From: Spirochaetaceae bacterium
GTDB lineage: Bacteria > Spirochaetota > Spirochaetia > Treponematales > Breznakiellaceae
Reading direction: 5' to 3'
NCBI GenBank assembly: GCA_031290855.1
Contig: JAISLM010000087.1
Location: forward strand, 1 to 20,072
DNA length: 20,072 nucleotides
In this document: positions 6,483-14,214 of the stretch, piece after piece
Layout: each line of letters opens with the position of its first letter
How positions within the stretch are numbered: the first letter of the stretch is position 1
The notes under the pieces: model-generated
What the model was told of the DNA's origin: nothing
Databases searched by the model: none
The model's input: only the letters and a program-made list of their open reading frames with translations
Translations under genes and position numbers: made by a program

Positions 6483-8020
6483 TGGCAACGGATGTAACGG
6501 ACGCCATCCTCCAACTGGTGCAGGATCGGAGTATTTCAGAGGATCTGGCGGTAAAAATTGTCGAGGATACGCTGCTGGCGGCGTACAGAAAAAAATTCGG
6601 CAGCGATGAGAACGCCGAGGTTCGTTTTGATGACGACGGGCACTGTGTTTCCATTCTTGCCCGCAAACAGATTGTCGACGGCGTGTACAATCCGGTTATA
6701 GAGATAGAGCTGGAGGAGGCGCGCTCCCTGAATCCTGAAGCGGAGGAAGGTGACGAGATACTCATCGAACTCGACCCTAAGGATTTCGGCAGGATGGCTG
6801 TCGCCAGCGCAAAACAAACAGCAAACAAGTCGATACGTGACATACGCAAGGACAGCCTTTACGCCGATTACAAAGACAAAGAAGGCGAGATCATCATCGG
6901 TTACTATCAGCGTGAACGGAACGGCACGATCTATGTCGATCTGGGCAAGATTGAGGGTGTTCTGCCGAAGAAATTCCAGTCGCCGCGCGAGATTTACCAT
7001 GTAAACGACCGTATCAAGGCGCTGATATACAAAGTTGAAAAGACCGAGACCGGTCTTTCGATCGTGCTTTCCCGTACCCACACCGATTTTGTGCGGGCAA
7101 TATTCGAGCTTGAGGTGCCGGAGGTTTACGACAAGACCATCGAGATTCACAAGATAGTCCGCGAGCCGGGCTACCGTACCAAACTGGCGGTTTTTTCCGC
7201 CAAGGATGATGTCGATCCTGTCGGGGCCTGTGTCGGGCTGAAAGGCGCGCGGATTCAGGCAATCATCCGCGAGCTTGAGGGCGAGAAGATCGACGTGCTG
7301 AAGTACGACCCCGATCCCCAGCGTTTCATAAAGAACGCGCTGTCCCCGGCGGAAGTGCGCGACGTTATCATTCTTGACGAGGCGAAGCATAAGGCGCTTG
7401 CGATAGTCAGCGAGAGCCAGCTTTCACTTGCCATCGGCAAGCAGGGTTTAAACGTAAGGCTAGCCAACCGGCTTGTGGACTGGGAAATAGACGTTAAGAC
7501 ACATTCCCAGTTTGAAGAGATGGATATAGCTTCCGAACCGAGGGCCGCCGCTTCACGTTTGTTTGGCGACAACGAGTACGAGGATGAAATATCCACGATT
7601 TCCGAACTTCCCGGTGTCGATGAAGCGGTAGCCGCCCTGCTTGCGCGGAACGATATTGAATATATCGAGGATTTCATCAACGCCGATGATGAAAAGCTTC
7701 TGGAAATCGATGATCTAAGGAAGGAACAGTTAGAAGCGCTGCGCAGCCTGATCGACGAGTTGGTCGAGGTCAAGATCGACGAATCCGACGGCGGGACGCC
7801 CGCTTCGGACGGGGCTGTCCCGGCGGGCGAGGTTTCCGCCGGCGGAGCGGCTGAAGGCTTCGGAATTGGCGTGCAGCAGGCGGAGGCGGCCTACGCGCCG
7901 GCCTTTGACGAAGAGATTGAGGAAGACTTGGTTTGTCCCGAATGCGGCGCAAAGATAACTATCGATATGACCAGTTGTCCCGCGTGCGGTGTAGGACTTA
8001 GTTTTGAGTACGAGGAATAA
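6482..8020 (+). CDS. nusA: Transcription termination/antitermination factor NusA with a C-terminal zinc ribbon
   Basis: NusA binds RNA polymerase and nascent RNA and modulates pausing, termination and antitermination. In order, the 512-residue product shows the N-terminal polymerase-binding domain (about 1-130), an S1 domain (GTIYVDLGKIEGVLP), and KH1 with its GxxG loop at residues 252-255 (GLKG). KH2 follows with IGKQG at 318-322. A helix-hairpin-helix-like segment (ISELPGVDEAVAALL) comes next, then a Gly/Ala-rich acidic linker. The last 30 residues are unusual: C485-x2-C488-x10-C499-x2-C502 forms a zinc-ribbon-like module in place of the acidic repeats of enterobacterial NusA. The start overlaps the rimP stop by one base. 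infB follows after 14 bp. Confidence 0.95.
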   Translation: MATDVTDAILQLVQDRSISEDLAVKIVEDTLLAAYRKKFGSDENAEVRFDDDGHCVSILARKQIVDGVYNPVIEIELEEARSLNPEAEEGDEILIELDPKDFGRMAVASAKQTANKSIRDIRKDSLYADYKDKEGEIIIGYYQRERNGTIYVDLGKIEGVLPKKFQSPREIYHVNDRIKALIYKVEKTETGLSIVLSRTHTDFVRAIFELEVPEVYDKTIEIHKIVREPGYRTKLAVFSAKDDVDPVGACVGLKGARIQAIIRELEGEKIDVLKYDPDPQRFIKNALSPAEVRDVIILDEAKHKALAIVSESQLSLAIGKQGLNVRLANRLVDWEIDVKTHSQFEEMDIASEPRAAASRLFGDNEYEDEISTISELPGVDEAVAALLARNDIEYIEDFINADDEKLLEIDDLRKEQLEALRSLIDELVEVKIDESDGGTPASDGAVPAGEVSAGGAAEGFGIGVQQAEAAYAPAFDEEIEEDLVCPECGAKITIDMTSCPACGVGLSFEYEE

Positions 8021-8034
8021 TTTAGGTAAGAAAA

Positions 8035-10782
8035 ATGACGGCTGATACTGAAAACATCCAAAAACTCAGAGCTGAACTGATCAAACATTCCAAGGATTTG
8101 AGCGGTTCCAAAAACGGCGGCGCTGAAGACGGCGCGAAACTTGCGGAGCCGGAACGAAAGAAGGTCGTCATAGTGAAAAAGAAGCCGTCCGCAGACGTTT
8201 CGTCCGCTCCTGAAAAAACGCCGCCCAAGGTAAAGGTCGTCACCCGCCCCGTCAAGACCGGGAAGGTACAGATCAAAATCTCCGCGCTTAACCCGGCGTC
8301 CGACACGACAGCGCCCGTAACGGAGACGGCGGCGGTCGAAGTGGCCGCCGCTACGGAAGCTCCAGCAAGCGCCGCGGTTACCGCGGTCACGGAAGTTCCC
8401 GCAGTAACGGAATCTCCGGCAACGGGCAGGCCGCCGGAAGACGCGCAAGCGGCGTCCTTTAAGGAGCCTTTGCCGGCGGACGAAAAAGACAAGACCGCCG
8501 CGCCTGGGAGCCATGTAAGCGTTTACAAAGAAACGGCCAGGCCTGCGGTTCAGGCAGGTCGGGTAGGCGGCAAGTTTATCGGCCCCAAACCGCCTCGGGG
8601 CGGCGGCTACGTTAACGACGGCCGCAAACCGGCTATCTACGTCGGACGCGGCAATATACGGCGCGGCAACGGGCCGGGCGTTCAAGGCGGGCCGGGCGGC
8701 TACGGAGGAGCCGGAAGCGGCGCCCAGGCTAACGCTTACGGAGGCGGACGTTTCCAGAACGGCCCGCGGCCCGGTCCCGGCGGACAGGGCGGCGGGTCTT
8801 TCAGGCCGGGCGCTTATAGGCCCGGCGGCTACGGCCCGGCGGGTCATGGGAGCCCGCCCAGAACCGGGATGGGACGGCCTACGCCGACTTCTCCCCCCGT
8901 GGACAGCAAGGGCGCGGTAAAGCGTACCTTCAAGGCAAAAAAACCTGTTTACCAGCGCCGTGACAAAGAAGTCGAGATGGGGGATAAGATCCATCAGGGC
9001 AAGAAGCGTTCCTTGCAGATCGCAAACACCGTGCCAAAATCTATCGACATAATGGAAGTTGTCTCGGTTTCCGAGCTTGCCCGCAAGATGAATCTTAAAG
9101 CGTCCGACCTGATCGCAAAACTCATGAGCATGGGTCAGATGGTAACTATAAACCAGCAGATCGATTCCGAGACGGCGGCAATAATCGCCACAGAATTCGG
9201 CGTGGACGTGAACATCGTAAGCCTGTACGATGAAACTTTGATAGAGACCAAGGCGGACGATGTCGACTCGATGACGCCGCGTCCGCCCGTCGTTACCGTG
9301 ATGGGCCACGTTGACCACGGCAAGACGAAACTGCTCGACGCGATCCGTAGCGCTGATGTCGTCTCAGGCGAGTTCGGCGGTATAACCCAGCATATCGGCG
9401 CTTACATGGTGGAAACGCCCAACGGCAGCATCACCTTCCTGGATACGCCGGGACACGAAGCGTTTACCCGTATGCGGAGCCGGGGCGCGCAGGTTACGGA
9501 CATTGTGGTACTTGTCGTAGCGGCGGACGACGGCGTGATGCCCCAGACTATCGAGGCGATAAACCACGCGAAAGAGGCGGAGGTCCCGATAATCGTCGCG
9601 ATAAACAAGATTGACAAACCGGACGCGAACCCGGACAAGGTACGGAGCCAGCTTTCGGAACTCGGCCTACAGCCAGAGGAATGGGGCGGACAGACTATGT
9701 TTGTCGAACTCTCAGCGCTGAAAAAGGAGGGCATCGACAAACTTATCGAAGCGATCCTGCTGCAGGCGGAAATCCTCGACCTTCGTGTAAATTACAACCG
9801 CAGCGCGGAAGGCAAAATCCTGGAATCGCGCATCGACCACGGACGGGGCATAGTCGCCACAATACTGATCGAAAAAGGCGTGCTTGAAATCGGCGACTCG
9901 TTTGTCGCGGGCATCTGGCCGGGCAAGGTAAGGGCCATTTTTAACGACAAGGGCGTACGCGTTGACAGGGCTTCGCCGTCAATGCCGGCGGAGGTGCTGG
10001 GTTTCGAAGGCATTCCCAACGCCGGCGACCCGTTGCAGGTAGTCGATGACGAGAAAGTTGCCCGCAGTTTCTCGGCAAAACGTCAGGAGCTTAAACGTTT
10101 CGAGGACGCGAAGAACATACGCAAGATCACGCTGGACAACCTGTACGACACGATAAGCGACGGCGCGATTCAGGAACTCAAGGTGATAATCAAGGGAGAC
10201 GTGCAGGGTTCCGTAGAGGCGCTGCGGGCAAGTCTTGAAAAACTTTCCACAAGCGAGGTTCGGCTCGCCGTGATACAGGCGCTGCCGGGCGCCATCAACG
10301 AGGGCGATGTCGATCTGGCCACCGCGTCCAACGCGATACTTATAGGCTTTAACGTGCGTCCCACGCCTAAGGCCAAGGCGCTTGCCGATCAGGAGAAGGT
10401 AGATATACGCCGTTACAACGTGATCTACCGCGTCGTCGAGGATATGGAAAAGGCGATGGAAGGTATGCTCAAGCCGGACACAAAGGAAGAAATTATCGCC
10501 GATGTGGAAGTGCGCGAAGTGTTCAAGATCTCCAAAACGGGCGTGATTGCCGGCTGTTACGTGCGCGGCGGCGCCGTAAAACGCAGCGCGTCCGTCAACG
10601 TGATACGCAGCGACACGGTGATCTACACGGGCAAGATAGCTTCTCTTCGCCGTTTCAAAGACGATGTTAAGGAAGTTGCCGCAGGTTTTGAGTGCGGCAT
10701 CGCGATAGAAGGTTTTGATGATATAAAGACGGGTGACGAATTTGAAGTTTTCGAAATAGTCGAAGTGGCCCGCAAACTGTAA
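8035..10782 (+). CDS. infB: Translation initiation factor IF-2
   Basis: IF-2 is the GTPase that delivers initiator tRNA and promotes subunit joining. The 915-residue protein begins with a long low-complexity arm. This has Lys-rich segments, then Val/Thr/Ala-Pro repeats (about 80-140), then a Gly/Arg/Pro-rich stretch (about 178-285). The IF2 N-terminal fold follows (VSELARKMNLKASDLIAKLM). The GTPase domain carries G1 GHVDHGKT (424-431), G3 DTPGH (470-474), G4 NKID (524-527) and G5 SALK (560-563). Domains II-IV include GDVQGSVEAL and end in GDEFEVFEIVEVARKL. The ATG is preceded by AGGTAAG and lies 14 bp after nusA. In many bacteria rbfA follows infB; here the operon stops and a hairpin-rich gap follows. 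Confidence 0.96.
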   Translation: MTADTENIQKLRAELIKHSKDLSGSKNGGAEDGAKLAEPERKKVVIVKKKPSADVSSAPEKTPPKVKVVTRPVKTGKVQIKISALNPASDTTAPVTETAAVEVAAATEAPASAAVTAVTEVPAVTESPATGRPPEDAQAASFKEPLPADEKDKTAAPGSHVSVYKETARPAVQAGRVGGKFIGPKPPRGGGYVNDGRKPAIYVGRGNIRRGNGPGVQGGPGGYGGAGSGAQANAYGGGRFQNGPRPGPGGQGGGSFRPGAYRPGGYGPAGHGSPPRTGMGRPTPTSPPVDSKGAVKRTFKAKKPVYQRRDKEVEMGDKIHQGKKRSLQIANTVPKSIDIMEVVSVSELARKMNLKASDLIAKLMSMGQMVTINQQIDSETAAIIATEFGVDVNIVSLYDETLIETKADDVDSMTPRPPVVTVMGHVDHGKTKLLDAIRSADVVSGEFGGITQHIGAYMVETPNGSITFLDTPGHEAFTRMRSRGAQVTDIVVLVVAADDGVMPQTIEAINHAKEAEVPIIVAINKIDKPDANPDKVRSQLSELGLQPEEWGGQTMFVELSALKKEGIDKLIEAILLQAEILDLRVNYNRSAEGKILESRIDHGRGIVATILIEKGVLEIGDSFVAGIWPGKVRAIFNDKGVRVDRASPSMPAEVLGFEGIPNAGDPLQVVDDEKVARSFSAKRQELKRFEDAKNIRKITLDNLYDTISDGAIQELKVIIKGDVQGSVEALRASLEKLSTSEVRLAVIQALPGAINEGDVDLATASNAILIGFNVRPTPKAKALADQEKVDIRRYNVIYRVVEDMEKAMEGMLKPDTKEEIIADVEVREVFKISKTGVIAGCYVRGGAVKRSASVNVIRSDTVIYTGKIASLRRFKDDVKEVAAGFECGIAIEGFDDIKTGDEFEVFEIVEVARKL

Positions 10783-10792
10783 ATGCCGGGTT

Positions 10793-10891
10793 CCCCGGAA
10801 ACGGGGCGTCCCGTGTATCCTGAATGTCGGCAGTCAGTCCGCGGAATGAATTTTCCCGCTGTAAAACAGCGGGGATTGCGGAATCGCCGCA
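10793..10891 (+). other. Hairpin-rich region downstream of infB
   Basis: Three stem-loops lie in series. CCCCG-GAAA-CGGGG (10793-10806) has a GNRA-type tetraloop. CCCGCTGT-AAA-ACAGCGGG (10855-10873) has an 8-bp perfect stem. TGCGG-AATCG-CCGCA lies at 10877-10891. None is followed by a T-run, so these are not classic intrinsic terminators. They may protect the infB mRNA 3' end or form part of a small structured RNA. No known RNA family is recognised. Confidence 0.5.
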
Positions 10892-10917
10892 GGTGAAGCC
10901 GGGTACGAAAAGACCGC

Positions 10918-10947
10918 TTGACTAGGGAAACGGCGAAAGGGTAACAT
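10918..10947 (+). promoter_or_regulatory. Candidate promoter of the rpsF operon
   Basis: TTGACT (10918-10923) and TAACAT (10942-10947) are separated by 18 bp. Transcription starting near 10954 would place the hairpin 10961-10990 in the leader. A second TTGACA at 10971-10976 has only a poor -10 match (TTTAGT) and sits too close to the ribosome binding site. Confidence 0.45.
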
Positions 10948-10960
10948 TCATCATCCCCTT

Positions 10961-10990
10961 ATCCGTGCGCTTGACACAAGGCACGCGGAT
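10961..10990 (+). promoter_or_regulatory. Leader hairpin of the rpsF operon, possible S6:S18 autoregulatory site
   Basis: ATCCG (10961-10965) pairs with CGGAT (10986-10990). An inner helix includes TGC/GCA and CTTG/CAAG around an ACA loop, with small asymmetric bulges. It lies 13 bases before the Shine-Dalgarno sequence of rpsF. In several bacteria an S6:S18 complex binds a bulged leader hairpin of its own operon. The position and shape fit, but the known CCG bulge is not clearly reproduced here, so the assignment is only a suggestion. Confidence 0.35.
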
Positions 10991-11015
10991 CATTTTAGTC
11001 CGTAAGGAGGACATA

Positions 11016-11297
11016 TTGAGAAAGTATGAGTTGATGGTCATATTTCCTTTGGAGGAAGACCAGCACAAGGAAGGCCGGGAACGGCTTCTGGCCGACCTTG
11101 CAAACGTAAACGCCGAAATTGAAAAAACAGACGAGATGGGCGATCGTGATTTAGCTTACGAAATCAAAAAGAGAACGCGGGGCCGCTATGTCCTGTTCAC
11201 AGTAAAGATCAACCCCGCAGCCATTACCAACCTTGACCGTGTTTTTAAGTTAAACAGCAACCTTGTCAAGTATCTTTTTGTCAGGCTAGAAGAATAG
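11016..11297 (+). CDS. rpsF: 30S ribosomal protein S6
   Basis: S6 binds 16S rRNA in the platform of the small subunit together with S18. The product from the chosen start is 93 residues, the usual family length, and opens with (M)RKYELMVIFPLEEDQ. It includes the conserved RDLAYEIKKRTRGRYVLFTV segment. The start is a TTG at 11016 because a perfect AAGGAGG (11004-11010) lies 5 nt upstream and homology begins there. A longer reading from 10965 would run through the leader hairpin. ssb follows after 9 bp in the classic rpsF-ssb-rpsR-rplI-dnaB cluster. Confidence 0.94.
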   Translation: MRKYELMVIFPLEEDQHKEGRERLLADLANVNAEIEKTDEMGDRDLAYEIKKRTRGRYVLFTVKINPAAITNLDRVFKLNSNLVKYLFVRLEE

Positions 11298-11306
11298 GGA
11301 GATTTT

Positions 11307-11780
11307 ATGATGGATTTGAATCATGTATCCCTGATAGGAAGGTTGACTCGGGACGCCGAGTACAAGCTGTTGCCGAGCGGGCAGGCCGTATGTAATTTTT
11401 CTATCGCGGTGAATCGCCGTAAAAAGATCGGCGACAACTGGGAAGACGAGGCAAACTATTTTGACATCGTTCTATGGGGCAAGCAGGCCGATTCGTTGAA
11501 CCGCTACCTGGTGAAGGGAAAGCAGGTAGGGATAGAAGGTGAGCTTAGGCAGGACAGGTGGCAGCAGGATGGGCAGAACAGGTCAAAAGTAGTAATTTCA
11601 GCGATAAACGTGCAGTTGTTGGGCGGGGGTTCGGGACAAGGCGGGTCGCCAGGCGGATCCTATTCAAGCGGGGCCGGGGGCGCTTATTCAGCAGGCGGCC
11701 ACACTTACGGCGGCGATGTGGACGGGGGGGCGAAGAACATTCCCTCCGATCATCAGTTTACGGATGATATTCCGTTTTAA
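11307..11780 (+). CDS. ssb: Single-stranded DNA-binding protein
   Basis: SSB coats single-stranded DNA during replication, recombination and repair. The 157-residue product has an N-terminal OB fold (NHVSLIGRLTRDAEYKLLPS, later FDIVLWGKQADSLNRYL and GKQVGIEGELR). A Gly/Ser-rich linker (about 110-140) follows, and then the acidic tip DDIPF that recruits partner proteins. GGGAG lies just before the start. Two adjacent ATG codons (11307 and 11310) are both possible. Its place between the genes for S6 and S18 is conserved in bacteria. Confidence 0.95.
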   Translation: MMDLNHVSLIGRLTRDAEYKLLPSGQAVCNFSIAVNRRKKIGDNWEDEANYFDIVLWGKQADSLNRYLVKGKQVGIEGELRQDRWQQDGQNRSKVVISAINVQLLGGGSGQGGSPGGSYSSGAGGAYSAGGHTYGGDVDGGAKNIPSDHQFTDDIPF

Positions 11781-11791
11781 CAAAGGATTGT

Positions 11792-12121
11792 ATGATGGGG
11801 GAAGACCGATTTATGGGTAGAGACGGCGAGAGGCATTCAAGGATGGATCGCGGGCAGGATGTAGAAAGCCGTGACGGAGAGGAACGCGGCAGAGGCGGGC
11901 GCGGCGGGAAATTTTTTGTAAAGAAAAAAGTATGCAGATTCTGTACGCAAAAACTCAAGATTGATTACAAGGATGCGGACGGTCTGCGCCGTTTCATCAC
12001 GGAAAGGGGCAAGATTCTGCCGCGCCGCATTACCGGTACCTGCGCAAAACATCAGCGTGTATTGGCGGAAGCGATTAAGCGGGCGCGAATCATCGCGTTG
12101 CTGCCTTTTGTAGCAAATTAG
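11792..12121 (+). CDS. rpsR: 30S ribosomal protein S18, zinc-binding form with N-terminal extension
   Basis: S18 partners S6 on the 30S platform. The core (residues about 42-109) has KKVCRFCTQK, a conserved RFITERGKILPRRITGTC segment and a LLPFV-type end. C48, C51, C84 and H87 would form a zinc site, so this is the zinc-binding form. The first 40 residues are an Arg/Gly/Asp-rich extension (RGRGGRGGK) not needed for the fold. With two adjacent ATG codons preceded by AAAGG, the long reading is likely but not proven; no obvious internal start gives a better fit. Confidence 0.94.
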   Translation: MMGEDRFMGRDGERHSRMDRGQDVESRDGEERGRGGRGGKFFVKKKVCRFCTQKLKIDYKDADGLRRFITERGKILPRRITGTCAKHQRVLAEAIKRARIIALLPFVAN

Positions 12122-12169
12122 CCCTGTATGGTTTGCGGAATCACAGCAGTACCACTTTAGGAGTGCACT

Positions 12170-12802
12170 ATGAGCATGAAAGTTATATTGAACAAGGATA
12201 TTTCCCCGTTGGGCGAGGAAGGCGACATCAGGGATGTCGCCAGAGGGTATGCCCGTAACTTCCTGCTGCCGCAGGGAATCGCCTTTAGATACACAGAAAG
12301 GGCGGCGCGGCTTTTCGAGAGCCGCAAGGAAGAGATCGCTGAACGCAAGAAGCGGAAGCGCGATGACGCTTTAAGCGTCAAGGAAAGACTCGAGGCGCTT
12401 GAACTGTTCGTAACTATGCCTGCCGGGGCAAACGGAAAACTGTACGGCGCTGTCACAAGCCAGACCTTAATGGACGAACTTGAAAAACAGGGGTTTTCGG
12501 TTGAGCGAAAGCGGATAGAGATACCCGGAAACAGCATAAAGAGTACGGGAAAGTACAAGTTTACCGTCAAACTGTACGGAAATACCACGGCGGAGCTGTT
12601 TATCAGCATAGCCGCGCAGGAAATAAAGGCCGTCTCGAAGGAGCCGCCCGCCAAAGACAAGCGGCGGCATACGGGCGAGCGCCGTACTGAAAACACGTCC
12701 GTTACGGGTGAAGCTCCGGGAGAAAGCGCCGGTACGGCGTCTGTTCCGGAGGCTGAAGCCGCCGTCGCTGAACAGGCGACTGTGCCGGAGGCGGCGGAGT
12801 AG
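12170..12802 (+). CDS. rplI: 50S ribosomal protein L9 with C-terminal extension
   Basis: L9 binds 23S rRNA near the L1 stalk and helps maintain the reading frame. The N-domain is clear (MKVILNKDISPLGEEGD, then GYARNFLLPQGIA), followed by the long connecting helix and the C-domain ending near residue 150. Typical L9 is about 148-156 residues. This one has 210, with some 58 extra residues that are Ala/Glu/Thr-rich and low in complexity. The ATG at 12170 has AGGAG 6 nt upstream; the ATG at 12176 would give the canonical MKV start. dnaB follows after 9 bp. Confidence 0.94.
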   Translation: MSMKVILNKDISPLGEEGDIRDVARGYARNFLLPQGIAFRYTERAARLFESRKEEIAERKKRKRDDALSVKERLEALELFVTMPAGANGKLYGAVTSQTLMDELEKQGFSVERKRIEIPGNSIKSTGKYKFTVKLYGNTTAELFISIAAQEIKAVSKEPPAKDKRRHTGERRTENTSVTGEAPGESAGTASVPEAEAAVAEQATVPEAAE

Positions 12803-12811
12803 ACGGCTTTT

Positions 12812-14161
12812 ATGCCGAAGGATGCTTTATCCCCGTCAATAAAAGACAAGATACCGCCTCATAACGAGGACGCCGAGCGCGCCGCGCTGGGCGCGATGTT
12901 GCTTGATTCGGAAGCGTTGCCCGTTGCCCAGCAGTACCTGCGGCCTGAAGATTTTTATTCGGCGGCCAACGGGCGCGTTTACAAGGCTATTCGCGCCTTG
13001 TACGATGACGGCGGCAGGAAAGCGGACATAATCACCGTCCGGGACGCCCTGCAACAGGCCGGCGATCTTGAAGCGGCGGGCGGCGAGGCTTATATAGCCT
13101 CGTTGACGAATGTTGTGCCTACAAGCGCCAACATCGAGTACTACGCGCAAATAGTGCAGGATTGTGCGCTGCGCCGCGCCCTGATACAAGCCGCCTCAAA
13201 AATAAGCGCTTACTCTTACGACATTTCCGAGGATTCAGGTCTCCTTTTGGAGCGGGCCCAGCAACTGATCTTCGACTTAACGGACAGAAAGCGGGTTTTG
13301 AATTTTCGCAGCGTGCACGAAACCGTGCCCGAGGCCATAGAGCGTATCGAAAAGCTGTTTCATTCCAAAAGTGCGTTTACGGGCGTTCCTTCCGGTTTTG
13401 AGGAACTGGACAGGATGACATCCGGCTTTCAAAACGCCGAGATGATAGTGATAGGGGCGCGGCCTTCTATCGGGAAGACCGCGTTTGCGTTGAACATAGC
13501 TTCCAACATCGCGGTACAGAGCAGGCGTCCCGCAGCTTTTTTTACGCTTGAGATGACGGACATAGCGCTTGCGACACGGCTTATCTCTTTCGAGGCGCAC
13601 GTTGATTCCAACGCGCTCAAGACAGGGTTTATCAAGCAGGCTGATTTTCATAAGATACTGGACGCGGCGGGACGGATTTACGACGCGCCGCTGTACACGG
13701 TGGATATGCCGAACATGAAGCTGTTCGATCTGCGAACCCAGGCTCGCCGGCTTCGTTCAATGAAACAGGTAGAGATAATTTTTATAGACTACCTTGGCCT
13801 CATCAGCATGGAAGACACGCGAATGCCGCGTTTTGAGCAGGTATCCGAGATTTCGCGTTCACTGAAGGGTTTGGCGCGGGAGCTTAACATACCGATAGTC
13901 GCGTTGTCGCAGATAGGCCGCCCGTCCGAGGGCTCGCGTCCAAACCTGGCCTCACTGAGGGACTCAGGGGCGGTTGAACAGGATGCCGATGTCGTGATAT
14001 TCCTGCACCGCGAGCGCAAGCAGGAAGCCCAGCCTGCTGAAAGCCCGCCCGAAATAATCGAAACTGAACTGATCATCGCCAAGCAACGCAACGGCCCGGT
14101 TGGAACGGTTACCCTGGGCTTCAGGCCCAAGTACACCGAATTCGTCAGCATGGCCAGGTAG
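12812..14161 (+). CDS. dnaB: Replicative DNA helicase DnaB
   Basis: DnaB is the hexameric 5'-3' helicase at the replication fork. The 449-residue protein has the N-terminal primase-interacting domain (PPHNEDAERAALGAMLLD, residues about 15-32) and a RecA-like motor. Walker A is GARPSIGKT (215-223), the catalytic Glu lies in FFTLEM (243-248), Walker B is IIFIDYLGL (322-330), and the SQ sensor lies at 366-367. The conserved SLRDSGAVEQDADVV follows. Length is normal and no intein is present. It is the last gene of the operon, and GGAG within the end of rplI may act as its ribosome binding site. The gene converges on purM with a 53-bp gap that shows no T-run terminator. Confidence 0.96.
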   Translation: MPKDALSPSIKDKIPPHNEDAERAALGAMLLDSEALPVAQQYLRPEDFYSAANGRVYKAIRALYDDGGRKADIITVRDALQQAGDLEAAGGEAYIASLTNVVPTSANIEYYAQIVQDCALRRALIQAASKISAYSYDISEDSGLLLERAQQLIFDLTDRKRVLNFRSVHETVPEAIERIEKLFHSKSAFTGVPSGFEELDRMTSGFQNAEMIVIGARPSIGKTAFALNIASNIAVQSRRPAAFFTLEMTDIALATRLISFEAHVDSNALKTGFIKQADFHKILDAAGRIYDAPLYTVDMPNMKLFDLRTQARRLRSMKQVEIIFIDYLGLISMEDTRMPRFEQVSEISRSLKGLARELNIPIVALSQIGRPSEGSRPNLASLRDSGAVEQDADVVIFLHRERKQEAQPAESPPEIIETELIIAKQRNGPVGTVTLGFRPKYTEFVSMAR

Positions 14162-14214
14162 CTCCCGGCGGGCATGGCCTTATCCAAAGGCGGCCTGCCT
14201 GCCTGCGGCGCGGC

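Noticed and set aside
6536..7390. Minus-strand open frame of 284 codons opposite nusA
   Set aside because: The plus strand encodes well-conserved S1 and KH domains; the antisense product shows no family features.
7891..9318. Long open frame on the minus strand (475 codons) opposite nusA and infB
   Set aside because: It is antisense to the clearly coding IF-2 Gly-rich region and has Arg/Gly-rich low-complexity content with no recognisable domain, so it is a shadow of GC-rich codons.
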